DNA from: Candidatus Lachnoclostridium stercorigallinarum
GTDB taxonomy: Bacteria > Bacillota > Clostridia > Lachnospirales > Lachnospiraceae
Direction of reading: 5' to 3'
DNA length: 64,000 nt
Assembly (NCBI GenBank): GCA_019116745.1
Contig: DXBC01000044.1
Coordinates: forward strand, 1 to 64,000
The position numbers and the translations under genes were made by a program. The notes under the pieces were generated by a model. It saw only the letters and a program-made list of their open reading frames with translations, searched no databases and was not told the origin of the DNA. Shown here one piece after another: positions 47,690-59,374 of the stretch. Numbering within the stretch: position 1 is the first letter of the stretch; each line of letters opens with the position of its first letter.

Positions 47690-48636
47690 TCAGCAGTTCT
47701 CCTTTCCAGCACCGTTCCCTTTTCCACAGAGTATCCCCGCAGAAAGTCCTGAATATCCATCCGCTTCTTTCCTTCCAGCTGAAGGCTGCGGACAGACAGG
47801 GAACCTTTTCCCGTCTGTATGATCAGAGCATTTTTTGATGTCTCCGCCACAGTGCCCGGAGCTTCTCCGTATTCCCGGTCCAGCACGTCCGCGTCCCAGA
47901 TCTTCAGCGTTTTTCCGTGAAGGGAGGTATAGGCGCTGGGCCAGGGATTGAGTCCCCGGATCAGCCGCTCAATGGCAGCCGCGTCCATGGTCCAGTCAAT
48001 ATCTCCCAGAGATTTTTTCAGCATTTTTGCGTAGCAGGTCCCCTCGTCTGTCTGGGGCGTTCCCTTCAGAGTGCCTGCCTCCAGACCTTTTAATGTGGAG
48101 AGAATCAGATTTCCTCCCAGGGCGGACAGCTTGTCGTGGAGGCTGCCTCCCGTCTCCTTTTCATCCAGAGGCACCGCCGCCTTCTCCAGCATATCTCCCG
48201 TGTCCAGACCTTCGTTCATAAACATGGTGGTAACTCCGGTCTCCTTCTCCCCGTCGATGACCGCCCACTGAATGGGGGCCGCCCCGCGGTACTTCGGGAG
48301 AAGGGATGCGTGGATATTGATGCAGCCGTACTTCGGGATCTCCAGAATGGCTTTCGGCAGAATCTGGCCGAAAGCTACCACCACAATGGCGTCCGGAGCC
48401 ATCTCCCGCAGCAGTTCCACAAACTCCGGCTCCCTCACCTTTGCCGGCTGGTAAACGGGAATCCCCAGCTCCAGAGCCTTTTCCTTTACCGGAGTCATAA
48501 GCACGGCTTTTCCCCGTCCCTTCGGTTTATCCGGCTGGGTCACGGCGGCAATCACCTGATGACCGCCCTCCGCCAGAGCTTCCAGCGCCGGCACGGAAAA
48601 ATCCGGCGTTCCCATAAACACTATGCGCATTCTCAC
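47686..48636 (-). CDS. fmt: Methionyl-tRNA formyltransferase
   Basis: MRIVFMGTPDFSVPALEALAEGGHQVIAAVTQPDKPKGRGK...NIHASLLPKYRGAAPIQWAVIDG. Confidence 0.97.
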   Translation of the reverse strand: MRMRIVFMGTPDFSVPALEALAEGGHQVIAAVTQPDKPKGRGKAVLMTPVKEKALELGIPVYQPAKVREPEFVELLREMAPDAIVVVAFGQILPKAILEIPKYGCINIHASLLPKYRGAAPIQWAVIDGEKETGVTTMFMNEGLDTGDMLEKAAVPLDEKETGGSLHDKLSALGGNLILSTLKGLEAGTLKGTPQTDEGTCYAKMLKKSLGDIDWTMDAAAIERLIRGLNPWPSAYTSLHGKTLKIWDADVLDREYGEAPGTVAETSKNALIIQTGKGSLSVRSLQLEGKKRMDIQDFLRGYSVEKGTVLERRTAE

Positions 48637-49121
48637 TCCTCGCTTTCTTCTTCGTCCTCAGCGTCCACGTCCTTCAGCTCGCCTTCCACCATGGTCACAT
48701 ACAGCTTTCCTTTCAGATGATCGCACTCGTGGCAGATGGCCCGGGCCAGAAGACCTTCCCCTTCCAGCTCATAGGGCTGCATTTCTTCGTTGAGGGCACG
48801 CACCTTTACGTGGCTGGGCCTTGTGACCACTCCTGTTTTTCCGGGAACGCTTAAACATCCTTCATATCCCGTCTGCTCTCCGGACATCTCCACGATCTCC
48901 GGATTGATCAGCACGTACTGATTGCCGTCATCCACGTCGATGGTGACGATCTGACGCAGCACTCCCACCTGGGAAGCAGCCAGCCCCACTCCGTTTTCCT
49001 CATACATGGTCTCAAACATATCCTCTATCAGTTCCGCAATCCGGGGCGTCATTTCCTTTACCGGTTTGCAGGTTTTGGTCAGAATCTCATCCCCGATCAC
49101 TCTTACTTTCCTGGTAGCCAT
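48633..49121 (-). CDS. def: Peptide deformylase
   Basis: DMFETMYEENGVGLAASQVGVLRQIVTID...YEGCLSVPGKTG...ICHECDHLKGKLY. Confidence 0.97.
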   Translation of the reverse strand: MATRKVRVIGDEILTKTCKPVKEMTPRIAELIEDMFETMYEENGVGLAASQVGVLRQIVTIDVDDGNQYVLINPEIVEMSGEQTGYEGCLSVPGKTGVVTRPSHVKVRALNEEMQPYELEGEGLLARAICHECDHLKGKLYVTMVEGELKDVDAEDEEESEE

Positions 49122-49162
49122 ATTTTACTCCTCCGCTGTTTTATCTATCATTTTTCTGCCGG

Positions 49163-51418
49163 TCACTGCAGATCAAAACTGAGCATTACCGGCAGCTCCA
49201 GTTTTTCTATCTCTTTCCGGATTCTTAATAGTATATCATAATTTTCATGCTTAATATATAAAATTTTTCTGTAAATATCATTAACTTTGTATATTGGGGC
49301 GTCTACCGGCCCGATGATCTCCGGTGCCGGACCGCCGGCTTCCCATCCTGTCTCCCGGCCGTCCCCCTGCTCTCCGGCCCCGTTCACGGCGGCCTTTGCC
49401 GTCCGGCCCATGGTCTCCGCCGCCTGAATCAGAACTTCTTCTTTCCCGCAGGCAGCCCCGATGGTGAGCATGCAGAGAGCCGGCGGATAGTGAAGCAGCC
49501 TCCGGTAGGTCATCTCTTTTTCGTAGAAAAGGCCGTAGTCCTGGGCAGCGGCAGCCTGAATGCTGTAGTGGTCCGGCAGATAAGTCTGAATCACCACGCT
49601 GCCTGCATCTGTCCCACGCCCGGCCCGGCCGGCGGCCTGGGTCAGAATCTGAAAGGTCCGCTCCCCGCAGGCAAAATCCGGAGCGTGGAGGGACAGATCC
49701 GCCGCCAGCACTCCTACCAGAGTCACTTTTGGAAAATCATGTCCCTTTACGATCATCTGGGTGCCGATGAGGATGTCCGCCTCCCCTTCCGCAAAGGCTG
49801 ACAGGATCTCCTCATGCCCTCCCTTTTTCGAGGTGGTATCCATATCCATGCGCAGCACCCTGGCCTGGGGAAACATTTTTTTTGTCAGCTCCTCGATCTT
49901 CTGAGTTCCCGTTCCGAAGCCGGCGATATAGGGGGAGCCGCAGGAGGGACAGCGGTCCGGCATGGGGATCTCATAGCCGCAGTAATGGCATTTCAGCCGG
50001 CCGTTCCGGTGAAGGGTCAGGCTCACGTCGCAGTGAGGGCACTTCAGCGCCTCCCCGCAGGAGCGGCAAGACACAAAGCTGGAGTAGCCGCGCCGGTTGA
50101 TAAACAGCATGATCTGCTCTTTTTTCTCCATCCGATCCTCCATCAGTTCCTGCAGGCGGCGGCTGAAAATGGACCGGTTTCCGCTCTTTAACTCTTCCCT
50201 CAGATCCACCACCTCCGTCTGAGCCAGACGGCTGTCCTTTTTGGCCCGCTCCGTCAGGCAGAGCAGGCGGTATTCTCCCCGCAGGGCCCTGGAATAGGCT
50301 TCCAGAGAGGGAGTGGCGGAACCCAGCACCAGGCCGGCGCCTGCCATGGAAGCTCTCTTCTGCGCCGCCTCCCTGGCGTGATACCGGGGCGCCAGTTCGC
50401 TTTTGTAGGCCCCCTCTTGCTCCTCGTCGATCACAATCAGCCCCAGGTTTTCAAAAGGCGTAAACAGGGCCGACCGAGGGCCGATCATCACCTGAATCTC
50501 CCCCTTTCTGGCCCTCTCAAACTGGTCATACCGCTCTCCCTTAGAAAGCCTGGAATTGATCACGGAAACCACGCTTCCAAATCTCCGGTAAAACCGCATC
50601 ACCGTCTGGTAGGTGAGGGCAATCTCCGGGATGAGCACAATTACCTGCTTCCCATCCCGGAGCACCTCCGCCATCATCTCCATATACACTTCCGTCTTTC
50701 CGCTGCCGGTAATCCCGTAGAGGAGATAAGTCCCCGGCTTTCCCGCCCGATAATCCCGGATAAAGGCGTCCGCCGCCGCCCGCTGGCCGGCGTTTAGCTC
50801 TATCTCTTCTCCCCGCTTCTCCACGGGAGAAACCGGATTTCTGTATACCTCCGCCCGGTCCACCCGGATCCAGCCCTTTTCTTCCATGGGCTTCAGCGCC
50901 GCAGCCGTAAGCCTGAGCTGGCGGACTGCCAGTTCGTAGGGCACCTCCTCCATGTCCAGCAGAGCGGAAAAAAGCCGTTCCCTGGCCCGGTAATGCTTCC
51001 GGCGTGCCTCCCGGCACAGCTCCTTTAGCTCCTCCTGGGAAAGCTCTGTCCGGATGGTCTTTTTTTCCACCGGACGGATTTTCTCCTTCACAGGCAGAAC
51101 CGTCTTCAGCGCCTGGTTCATGGTGGAGCCGTACCGCTCCTTCATCCACCAGGCCAGACTGATGAGCTGGGAAGCGGCGCAAAAACCTGTCTCATCCACC
51201 CCGGCGATCTCCTTGATCCGGGAGGGGTCAAATTCTGCCTGACAGGTCAGTTCCACCACATACGCCTTTCTCAGGCGGTTTCCCGCCCCAAAGGGGACAG
51301 AAACGGGAGAGCCCACCCGGACAGCCCCCTGCAGCCTCTCCGGCACACGGTACTGAAACGGCCGGTCCACTCTCTCGTGGGAAATATCCACAATCACATT
51401 GGCAAACAGCTCTCCCAT
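49163..51418 (-). CDS. priA: Primosomal protein N' (PriA helicase)
   Basis: MGELFANVIVDISHERVDRPFQYRVPERL...LLYGITGSGKTEVYMEMMAEVLRDGKQVIVLIPEIALT...IVIDEEQEGAYK; start moved to 51418. Confidence 0.97.
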   Translation of the reverse strand: MGELFANVIVDISHERVDRPFQYRVPERLQGAVRVGSPVSVPFGAGNRLRKAYVVELTCQAEFDPSRIKEIAGVDETGFCAASQLISLAWWMKERYGSTMNQALKTVLPVKEKIRPVEKKTIRTELSQEELKELCREARRKHYRARERLFSALLDMEEVPYELAVRQLRLTAAALKPMEEKGWIRVDRAEVYRNPVSPVEKRGEEIELNAGQRAAADAFIRDYRAGKPGTYLLYGITGSGKTEVYMEMMAEVLRDGKQVIVLIPEIALTYQTVMRFYRRFGSVVSVINSRLSKGERYDQFERARKGEIQVMIGPRSALFTPFENLGLIVIDEEQEGAYKSELAPRYHAREAAQKRASMAGAGLVLGSATPSLEAYSRALRGEYRLLCLTERAKKDSRLAQTEVVDLREELKSGNRSIFSRRLQELMEDRMEKKEQIMLFINRRGYSSFVSCRSCGEALKCPHCDVSLTLHRNGRLKCHYCGYEIPMPDRCPSCGSPYIAGFGTGTQKIEELTKKMFPQARVLRMDMDTTSKKGGHEEILSAFAEGEADILIGTQMIVKGHDFPKVTLVGVLAADLSLHAPDFACGERTFQILTQAAGRAGRGTDAGSVVIQTYLPDHYSIQAAAAQDYGLFYEKEMTYRRLLHYPPALCMLTIGAACGKEEVLIQAAETMGRTAKAAVNGAGEQGDGRETGWEAGGPAPEIIGPVDAPIYKVNDIYRKILYIKHENYDILLRIRKEIEKLELPVMLSFDLQ

Positions 51419-51470
51419 GACTGGTCTCTCCTTTCCGCCGCCTGAATGCAGCTCATCAGCCTCATCGCCC

Positions 51471-51504
51471 AAAAGGGGGACCTGCGCTTTTTATGCAGGC
51501 CCCC
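51471..51504 (-). terminator. Terminator downstream of murF
   Basis: Minus strand GGGGGCCTGC ataaaaagc GCAGGtCCCCC TTTT. Confidence 0.75.
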
Positions 51505-51533
51505 GTATCCCGGTTTTCACCGGCAAACTATGC

Positions 51534-52958
51534 CTATTCCTCCGCCTCCGGATCGTAAAACTGCTCTGCCAGCTCTGAAAGCCCCATGGAATTGGAACCC
51601 TTAAACAGCACACAGTCCCCCGGCCGCAGAATCTCTTTCAGCCGCCGGCCAAGCTCTTTTTTCTCCAAAAACCGCTCAATCCGGCCTGCGCCGCCGTTCT
51701 CCCCGGCTCCTCTGGCAATCTCCTCCGCCAGCTCCCCCAGAGTGAAAAGCAGCTCCACGGGATGTTCCTTCATATAAGCTCCCACCTCGTAGTGGAACTG
51801 TCTCGTATCCTCTCCCAGCTCCTTCATATCCGCCAATACGGCGATGCGCCGCTTTCCGGCGCCTACGCTGGCCAGAATATCCAGACCGGCTTTCATGGAG
51901 ACAGGACTGGCGTTATAAGTGTCGTCCACCACGATGACCCCGTTCTTCTCAAAAATCTGCTGGCGGTGCTTGAAGCCGTGAAATTTTTCCAGGGTCCGAA
52001 CCGCCTGCTCCATGGGAAGACCGGACTCTTCCGCCACTGCCAGGGCGGCGATGGCATTCTGCACATTGTGAAGTCCGGGCACCTGCAGCCTCACCGGCAC
52101 ACGCCTGCTGCCGTGCACCGCCGTGAACACCGCCCTTCCATTTTCCATGGCCACATCCTCCGCCCGGTACTGGCAGTGCTCTCCCGTGCCGTAGTAAATT
52201 GTCCTAAATCCCTCTCTGGCTCTGACTGTCCTCAGAAGGTCGTCGTCCCCGTTCAGCAGCAGAAGGCCTCCCGGCTCCAGCCCGTCCTGAATCGTCAGCT
52301 TTTCCCGCAGAATATTCTCCTGGGAACCCAGCTGCTCGATGTGGGCAATGCCGATATTGGTAATCACTGCCATGGTGGGACGGGCGATTTTCGCAATCCT
52401 GGTCAGCTCTCCCGGCTCACTCATTCCCAGCTCGATCACCGCAATCTCATCCTCCGGGGCAATGTCCCACATGGTGATGGGGACTCCCACCTGGCTGTTG
52501 CTGTTTCCGGGAGTTTTATACACCTGAAATCCGGCGTTTAACGCCGCCGCGATCATCTCTCTGGTGGTGGTCTTTCCCACGCTTCCCGTGACTCCGATTA
52601 CCGGAATGGAGAGCTTCGCCCGGCACCGGGCTCCCAGACGCTGCAGTGCCGCTCTCGTATCTTCCACCTGAATCCAGGCTGTTTTTTCTCCTGCTCCGGT
52701 AGAGATGTCTCCTTCCCCGTGCTCGCTGGTGAACACCGCCGCGGCGCCGGCCGCAGAAACCTGATCCAGGAAGCGGTGGGCGTCCACCCGCTCTCCGATA
52801 ATGGGGACAAATAAATCTCCCTCTCCCGCCTTTCTGGAATCCAGCACAATCCGTCTCACCGTCTGCGTTTTATCTCCCGCCAGGATCCGTCCGCCGCAGG
52901 CGGAGGCAATCTCCTCCGCCGCCATCTTTCTGCCTGTTCTGCCGTTTTTCTTCATCAC
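51534..52958 (-). CDS. murF: UDP-N-acetylmuramoyl-tripeptide-D-alanyl-D-alanine ligase
   Basis: VIGVTGSVGKTTTREMIAAALNAGFQVYKTPGNSNSQVGVPITMW...DDTYNASPVSMKAGLDIL. Confidence 0.97.
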   Translation of the reverse strand: MMKKNGRTGRKMAAEEIASACGGRILAGDKTQTVRRIVLDSRKAGEGDLFVPIIGERVDAHRFLDQVSAAGAAAVFTSEHGEGDISTGAGEKTAWIQVEDTRAALQRLGARCRAKLSIPVIGVTGSVGKTTTREMIAAALNAGFQVYKTPGNSNSQVGVPITMWDIAPEDEIAVIELGMSEPGELTRIAKIARPTMAVITNIGIAHIEQLGSQENILREKLTIQDGLEPGGLLLLNGDDDLLRTVRAREGFRTIYYGTGEHCQYRAEDVAMENGRAVFTAVHGSRRVPVRLQVPGLHNVQNAIAALAVAEESGLPMEQAVRTLEKFHGFKHRQQIFEKNGVIVVDDTYNASPVSMKAGLDILASVGAGKRRIAVLADMKELGEDTRQFHYEVGAYMKEHPVELLFTLGELAEEIARGAGENGGAGRIERFLEKKELGRRLKEILRPGDCVLFKGSNSMGLSELAEQFYDPEAEE

Positions 52959-54442
52959 AGTCCCAGCTCCTTTACCGCTTCTTCCACCACTTCCCGGTCC
53001 AGGAAATGGGTGCGCACGCCGTTGATCTCCTGGTAATCTTCATGACCTTTTCCGATGATGGCGATCATATCTCCCGGCTGAGCATGGGACAGACTGTAGT
53101 AAATGGCCTCTCTCCGGTCCGGAATCTCCACAAAGGCGCCTCCTGTGGGTTCCAGACGGCTGCGGATGTCAGCGATAATGTCCTCTGTCTTCTCATATCT
53201 GGAATTGTCCGCAGTGAGAATACAGAAATCAGCCAGCTTTCCGCCGATCTCCCCCATGGAATACCGCCGTTCCTTGGAGCGGTTTCCGCCGCTGCCGAAT
53301 ACGCACACCAGACGTTTGGGATGATAGGTCCGCAGCGTCCCCAGCAGGCTTTCCATGCTCACCGCATTGTGGGCGTAGTCGATGATCACCGTACAGAGCT
53401 CTGAGCTGTAGGCTATCTCCATCCGGCCGTTCACCCGCACGTGCTCCAGCCCTTCTCTCACCGCTTCCTCCGGAATTCCCATAACCCGGCACAGGCTGGC
53501 CGCCGCCAGGGCATTGTCCACGTTGAACTCTCCCGGAAGACCGAGGCGCAGATCCCTGATCTTTCCATTCTCCTTCTCTTCCAGATCAAACTCCGCTCCC
53601 ACAAAGCCTGGTTCTGACACAAAGCGCACATGACTTCCCAAAAAGTCCGGTTTCTCTTCCCCGTCTGTGTTCAGCCCGTAGGTATAGAAGGCTTCACAGG
53701 TGCGGTCCTTTGCCACTGCGGAAAAATGCTCGTCGTCCCGGTTGGCGATTCCCGTCCGGCACATGGTAAACAGCCGGGATTTATAGTAGAGATACTCATC
53801 AAAATCCGCGTGTTCGTCCGGGCCGATGTGGTCGGGAGTGATGTTGGTGAACACTCCGTAGTCAAACATCAGGCCGTCGGTGCGGTGCATCTTGATTCCC
53901 TGGGAAGACACCTCCATAAGCACATATTCGCAGCCGGCCTCCGCCATTTTTGAAAAATATTCCTGAAGCTGATAGGACTCCGGCGTGGTGTTTAAGGTGG
54001 GGAAAACCTGATCCCCGATCACCGCTCCCGTGGTGCCGATCATTCCCACTTTTTTTCCTGCCGCTTCCAGAATTGCCTTTATCATATGGGTCACTGTGGT
54101 TTTCCCCTTGGTGCCCGTCACCCCCACGGAAATCATGTTCCGGATGGGATTTCCAAACCGCACGGCAGACATCATGGCCAGGGCATGCCTGGAGCTTTTC
54201 ACCTTTACCACCGCAGTCCCTTCCGGCAGCTCCACATCCCGCTCCACCACAAAGGCCTTTACGCCCTGCATGGCCACATCTCCGATAAAGCCGTGGGAAT
54301 CGATCCTAGACCCTTTCAGGCACACAAAAATCGTCCCCGGCACCGCCTTTCTGGAGTCGTACACCACGTCCTCCGCCTCTGTATCCAAATCCCCCTGCAA
54401 AACCTCATAGTCCAAATCTCTCAGCCATTCTCTGAATTTCAT
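52955..54442 (-). CDS. murE: UDP-N-acetylmuramyl-tripeptide synthetase
   Basis: MKFREWLRDLDYEVLQGD...SVGVTGTKGKTTVTHMIKAILEAAGKKVGMIGT...EVSSQGIKMHR...GSGGNRSKERR; start moved to 54442. Confidence 0.97.
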   Translation of the reverse strand: MKFREWLRDLDYEVLQGDLDTEAEDVVYDSRKAVPGTIFVCLKGSRIDSHGFIGDVAMQGVKAFVVERDVELPEGTAVVKVKSSRHALAMMSAVRFGNPIRNMISVGVTGTKGKTTVTHMIKAILEAAGKKVGMIGTTGAVIGDQVFPTLNTTPESYQLQEYFSKMAEAGCEYVLMEVSSQGIKMHRTDGLMFDYGVFTNITPDHIGPDEHADFDEYLYYKSRLFTMCRTGIANRDDEHFSAVAKDRTCEAFYTYGLNTDGEEKPDFLGSHVRFVSEPGFVGAEFDLEEKENGKIRDLRLGLPGEFNVDNALAAASLCRVMGIPEEAVREGLEHVRVNGRMEIAYSSELCTVIIDYAHNAVSMESLLGTLRTYHPKRLVCVFGSGGNRSKERRYSMGEIGGKLADFCILTADNSRYEKTEDIIADIRSRLEPTGGAFVEIPDRREAIYYSLSHAQPGDMIAIIGKGHEDYQEINGVRTHFLDREVVEEAVKELGL

Positions 54443-54510
54443 CTTGTCCCTCCGTTCCTCTTTTTTCATTTCTATCCGAATATCGCCGCCTCCTTCTTCC
54501 GGCTGCGGCC

Positions 54511-54590
54511 TGTGTCTGCATTCACAGGGAATCCGCCCTTTCGGATCCTCTGTGAACGCAGGCACAGCCGGGGCGCAGCCTCTGCGCCCC
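54511..54590. repeat. Tandem intergenic hairpins between fhs and murE
   Basis: 25-nt arms TGTGTCTGCATTCACAGGGAATCCG (54511-54535) / CGGATCCTCTGTGAACGCAGGCACA (54542-54566), then GGGGCGCAG-cct-CTGCGCCCC (54570-54590). Confidence 0.7.
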
Positions 54591-54607
54591 GCGCCGTCCC
54601 CATTTCG

Positions 54608-56278
54608 TCAGAACAGGCCGGTGATCACTCCGCCGTCCGTGACGTCGATTCCCTCTGCCGCCGGCACCTTGGGAAGTCCCGGCATGGTCATAATCACTCC
54701 CGTCAGCACCACCACAAAACCAGCTCCCGCAGAAACGTAGGCGTCTCTCACATTGATGGCAAAGCCGGCAGGCCGTCCCAGCTTCGTCTGATCGTCGGAA
54801 AGGGAGTACTGGGTTTTTGCCATGCACACCGGCATATGGCCGAATCCCATCTCCGTAATTCTCTTTAACGCCCGCTCTGCCGCCGGAGCGTAGGTGACGC
54901 CGTCAGCCCCGTAGATTTCTTTTGCCACCGTGGCGATCTTGTCCTTCAGACTCATATCGTCAGGGTAGATGGGTGCAAAATGGCTCTCTTTGTTCTCCAG
55001 AGTGGAAATCACCTTCTTTGCCAGCTCCTCTCCGCCGGCTCCGCCTCTGGCCCACACCTCCGACAGGGCAAACTCACAGCCTCTCTCCTCGCAGAATTTC
55101 TTTACAAACTCATACTCCCGCTCCGTGTCGCTGGTGAAGGAATTTAAGGTCACCACCACAGGAACGCCGTACTTCTGCAGGTTCTCAATGTGCTTTTCCA
55201 GGTTCACAATGCCCTTTTCCAGAGCTTCCAGATTCTCCTCCTGCAGTTCCGTCTTCGGCACGCCGCCGTTGTATTTTAATGCCCGCACCGTGGCCACCAG
55301 CACCACTGCATCCGGCTTTAAGCCTGCCATGCGGCACTTGATGTCCATAAACTTCTCTGCCCCCAGATCAGCGCCGAAACCGGCCTCCGTCACCACGATG
55401 TCCGCCAGCTTCAGAGCCGTTCTGGTGGCCCTTACGCTGTTGCAGCCGTGGGCAATGTTGGCAAAGGGGCCGCCGTGAACCAGAGCTCCCGTGTGCTCCA
55501 GAGTCTGGATCAGATTGGGCTTCAGCGCGTCTTTTAAGAGAGCGGCCATGGCGCCCACCGCGTGAAGGTCCGCCGCCGTCACCGGCTCTCCGGCAAAATT
55601 ATATGCCACGATAATCTTTCCCAGACGGTTCTTTAAATCTTCCATGTTTTCCGCCAGACAGAGGATGGCCATAATCTCCGAAGCCACGGTAATCACGAAG
55701 TGATCTTCCCGCACTACGCCGTCTGCCTTTGCTCCCAGGCCCACCACAATATTGCGGAGCACCCGGTCGTTCATATCCATGCACCGCTTCCACAGAATCT
55801 GCCGCGTATCGATGCCCAGGGCGTTTCCCTGCTGGATATGGTTGTCCAGAAGAGCGGCCAGCAGGTTGTTGGCAGAGGTAATGGCATGGAAATCTCCTGT
55901 GAAATGGAGGTTCAGATCTTCCATAGGCACCACCTGGGCGTAGCCGCCGCCGGCCGCTCCGCCCTTAATGCCGAAGCAGGGGCCCAAAGACGGTTCCCTC
56001 AGGGCAATCATGGTCTTTTTCCCCAGTCTGGTCAGGGCGTCTCCCAGTCCTACGCTGGTGGTGGTTTTTCCCTCTCCCGCCGGGGTGGGGTTGATGGCTG
56101 TCACCAGCACCAGTTTCCCGTCCTTCCGGTCCTTTACCTCATTCCACAGCTCATCGGTGATTTTGGCCTTGTACTTTCCGTAAAGCTCCAGGTCGTCCTC
56201 TCCGATCCCGTAAGCCGCCGCCACCTCTCTGATGGGCAGCATCGTTGCCTCCTGAGCGATCTGAATATCTGTTTTCAT
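54608..56278 (-). CDS. fhs: Formate-tetrahydrofolate ligase
   Basis: [25 protein letters not shown]...[32 protein letters not shown]...[35 protein letters not shown]. Confidence 0.98.
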   Translation of the reverse strand: MKTDIQIAQEATMLPIREVAAAYGIGEDDLELYGKYKAKITDELWNEVKDRKDGKLVLVTAINPTPAGEGKTTTSVGLGDALTRLGKKTMIALREPSLGPCFGIKGGAAGGGYAQVVPMEDLNLHFTGDFHAITSANNLLAALLDNHIQQGNALGIDTRQILWKRCMDMNDRVLRNIVVGLGAKADGVVREDHFVITVASEIMAILCLAENMEDLKNRLGKIIVAYNFAGEPVTAADLHAVGAMAALLKDALKPNLIQTLEHTGALVHGGPFANIAHGCNSVRATRTALKLADIVVTEAGFGADLGAEKFMDIKCRMAGLKPDAVVLVATVRALKYNGGVPKTELQEENLEALEKGIVNLEKHIENLQKYGVPVVVTLNSFTSDTEREYEFVKKFCEERGCEFALSEVWARGGAGGEELAKKVISTLENKESHFAPIYPDDMSLKDKIATVAKEIYGADGVTYAPAAERALKRITEMGFGHMPVCMAKTQYSLSDDQTKLGRPAGFAINVRDAYVSAGAGFVVVLTGVIMTMPGLPKVPAAEGIDVTDGGVITGLF

Positions 56279-56319
56279 CCCTGCTTTTACCTCCTTGTGA
56301 ATATGGTTCCTCCATGTAT

Positions 56320-59268
56320 CTAAGACTGCTGGCCATCTCCGAATTTTTCTTCAAATTCTTCCCTGGTCATCAGAATCTTTCTCGGTTTTGTCCCTTCCTC
56401 CTCGCCGACCACCCCGGCCTCTGCCAGCTGATCCATGATCCTGGCCGCCCGGTTAAAGCCGATTTTGAACATGCGCTGAAGCATGCCGATGGACGCCTTC
56501 TCTTTTTCCAGAATAAACCGGCCCGCCTGAATGAAATACTCATCCCGGCCGGACTCTCCTCCCGGCACCTGGGCCGCAGAAGCGGTGGCGATCTGACTGA
56601 CAATCTCCTCGCTGTACTCTGTGGTCATCCCCTGCTGGGATAGGAAATCCACTACCTGCTGCACTTCCTCGTCGGACACAAAAGCCCCCTGCACCCGCTG
56701 AGGCTTGGGGAAGCCGGCGGGGTAAAACAGCATATCGCCCTTGCCCAGCAGCTTCTCCGCCCCGTTCATGTCGATGATGGTTCTGGAATCCACTCCCGAC
56801 GATACGGAAAAGGCGATTCTGGACGGCACGTTGGCCTTGATCAGACCGGTGATGACGTTTACTGACGGCCGCTGGGTGGCGATCACCAGATGGATGCCCG
56901 CCGCCCTGGCCAGCTGGGCCAGGCGGCAGATGGCGTCCTCCACCTCTCCCGGGGCCACCATCATCAGATCTGCCAGCTCGTCGATGATAATGACGATCTG
57001 AGGCAGCTTCTTCGGCTTGTTCTCGTCCTCAATATCCTCGGTCCGGGCTACTTTTTCATTGTATCCCTTTAAATCCCTGACGTTAAACTTCGCAAATTTC
57101 TCGTAGCGGTCCATCATCTCCGCCACTGCCCAGTTTAAGGCCCCCGATGCCTTTTTGGGATCTGTCACAACCGGAATGAGAAGATGGGGAATGCCGTTGT
57201 AGACGCTCAGCTCCACCACCTTCGGGTCCACCATAATCAGCTTCACATCCTCCGGGCTGGATTTGTAGATCACACTCATGATCAGGGTGTTGATGCACAC
57301 GGATTTTCCCGACCCGGTGGCTCCGGCAATGAGCAGGTGGGGCATTTTCGCGATATCTGCCACCACCACCTGTCCGCCGATATCCTTTCCCACTGCAAAG
57401 GCCAGGCTGGACTTGTGCTTTCGGAAGCTCTCCGACTCCAGAATCTCCCTTAAATAGACGGTGTTGTTCTCCTTGTTGGGCACCTCGATTCCCACTGCTG
57501 ACTTGCCGGGAATCGGCGCCTCAATGCGGATGTCCGCAGCGGCCAGGCTCAGCTTGATATCGTCTGCCAGGCCCACGATCTTGCTCACCTTCACTCCCTG
57601 TTCCGGATGGAGCTCATATCTGGTCACCGACGGGCCGCAGCTGATATTGGTCACCGTCACTCCCACGCCGAAATTGCGCAGGGTCTGCTGCAGCTTCACT
57701 GCAGTCTCCTTGTACTCATTCTCTGAGAACGCCGAACTTCTCGGCGGTTTTTTCAAAAGCTCCAGAGATGGGAATATGTATTCCTTTTTCACCGCGGCTT
57801 CCTTTTTGGCGATCTCCGCGCTGACGCTTTCCGCGCTTCCGGTCCCGGCAGCAGCCTCCGCCGCCTCGGCCCGCTTCTTTTCCACCCGTTTTTTCAGAAG
57901 TTCCGTCTCTGTCTCAATCACTTTCCCGGTGGCGGTGACCACCCGCCGCTCTCCCTCCGGCGAGGTAAATGCTCCGCCATCCATGGAAGCCGCAAAGCTG
58001 TCCGCCTCATCCGCTTCAGCAGCCGTCCCCGCCTGGGAAGGTCCGGGATAGAATCCATCCTCAAAGGTGCCGTCATCCGTCTCCGGCCAGGCTTCTTCTT
58101 TCAGAGGATCTGCCTTCTGCTCCTGAGTCTGACTGTCCTTCTCCGGAAACTCCTCCCACGGAACCTCATCCTCCTCAGGCATCTGAGAACTTCTGCTGAA
58201 ATCCTCCTCCACCAGATTCATCTCCCTGAGAGTCCTGGTATCCTTCTTTAAATAGACGGTCTCCTCCGGCTCAGCTGTCCCCCGCACCGCACGGCGGACA
58301 GCTGACAGTTCTTCCTCCCCAAAAGGAGATTCTTCCACTCCGTCCTCAGAGTGGGGAAAGGCGATGGTGCCGGTAAACACATCGTCCCGGTTTGCCGGTT
58401 TTTCCGGTGCTTGCGCCCTGATTCCGGAATCCTGGGCCTCTGCTCCGGAATTTCCGGCTCCCGAAACGGATCTTTCTCCTGTTCCGCCCCGTTCAATGGC
58501 CTCCGCCAGGCCGGTCAGGTCTTCATCCTCCTCCGGCAGTCCGTCCCCCAGCTTTGTGGCGTCCAGATCCACTCCGCGGACTACCTTCTCCTCTCTCAGC
58601 CGGCGTTTCTCCTCCTGACGTTCCGCCCACACTTCTTTTCTCCGGTCCATGTCCTCCTTCGCATACCGGGCTGCCGTCGCACCGCCCCGTTTCACAAAGG
58701 ATACCAGAGACCGTTCCGTAATCAGAACCAGGGAAACGGCTAGAAGCACCAGAAGAATCAGATAGGTGCCTACTTTTCCCACCAGGCAGTAAAGGCCGTA
58801 GCTGATAGCCCCTCCCACGATTCCGCCTCCCAGGCCCGTCGCCGAGGAACTGCGGTAAAAATCCGTCAGCTTCATTCCTGCCTGAAAAGGATCCCCAAAC
58901 AGAGCCTCCCCCAGAGCGCACAAAACCAGGGCCGCCGCGGTCAGCGCCCCCAGCTTGATCACCGCCACCGGGTTTCCTCTGTTGGAAAAGTAAAAACAAA
59001 CACCCACAAACAGCGCCAGGGGAAGGATGTATCCGATCATTCCGAACAGCCCCAGCTGAAGGCTGCGCAGAAAATCCCCCACCACGCCGCAGAGGCGGAA
59101 ATTGCTCAAAAATAACAAAACCGCCAGGGCAAAGGTCCCGATGATCACCATTTCAGACCTTAAAAACTCCGGTCTCTCCGGCTCCTTCTTTTTCGGCGGC
59201 CTTCCCGGCCCCCGCTTCGTCTTTGCCTTCGCGGTAGATGTCTTTGTCGTCTTCTTCGCCTGTGCCAC
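56320..59268 (-). CDS. ftsK: FtsK/SpoIIIE DNA translocase
   Basis: N-terminal TM region, long acidic linker, [68 protein letters not shown]-terminal gamma domain. Confidence 0.96.
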   Translation of the reverse strand: MAQAKKTTKTSTAKAKTKRGPGRPPKKKEPERPEFLRSEMVIIGTFALAVLLFLSNFRLCGVVGDFLRSLQLGLFGMIGYILPLALFVGVCFYFSNRGNPVAVIKLGALTAAALVLCALGEALFGDPFQAGMKLTDFYRSSSATGLGGGIVGGAISYGLYCLVGKVGTYLILLVLLAVSLVLITERSLVSFVKRGGATAARYAKEDMDRRKEVWAERQEEKRRLREEKVVRGVDLDATKLGDGLPEEDEDLTGLAEAIERGGTGERSVSGAGNSGAEAQDSGIRAQAPEKPANRDDVFTGTIAFPHSEDGVEESPFGEEELSAVRRAVRGTAEPEETVYLKKDTRTLREMNLVEEDFSRSSQMPEEDEVPWEEFPEKDSQTQEQKADPLKEEAWPETDDGTFEDGFYPGPSQAGTAAEADEADSFAASMDGGAFTSPEGERRVVTATGKVIETETELLKKRVEKKRAEAAEAAAGTGSAESVSAEIAKKEAAVKKEYIFPSLELLKKPPRSSAFSENEYKETAVKLQQTLRNFGVGVTVTNISCGPSVTRYELHPEQGVKVSKIVGLADDIKLSLAAADIRIEAPIPGKSAVGIEVPNKENNTVYLREILESESFRKHKSSLAFAVGKDIGGQVVVADIAKMPHLLIAGATGSGKSVCINTLIMSVIYKSSPEDVKLIMVDPKVVELSVYNGIPHLLIPVVTDPKKASGALNWAVAEMMDRYEKFAKFNVRDLKGYNEKVARTEDIEDENKPKKLPQIVIIIDELADLMMVAPGEVEDAICRLAQLARAAGIHLVIATQRPSVNVITGLIKANVPSRIAFSVSSGVDSRTIIDMNGAEKLLGKGDMLFYPAGFPKPQRVQGAFVSDEEVQQVVDFLSQQGMTTEYSEEIVSQIATASAAQVPGGESGRDEYFIQAGRFILEKEKASIGMLQRMFKIGFNRAARIMDQLAEAGVVGEEEGTKPRKILMTREEFEEKFGDGQQS

Positions 59269-59374
59269 TAAATTATGCCTCCTAACATCAGCAAAGCCCG
59301 GCGGCCTAGGCCTGCCGGAGCTTCGCTGCCCGTTTCATTCAGTATACAAAAAATCGGAAAAAATTGCAACCGTA

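Noticed and set aside
58020-58560. Low-complexity region inside ftsK, considered as possible frameshift or insertion
   Set aside because: Frame is intact; long acidic linkers between the TM and motor domains are typical of FtsK.
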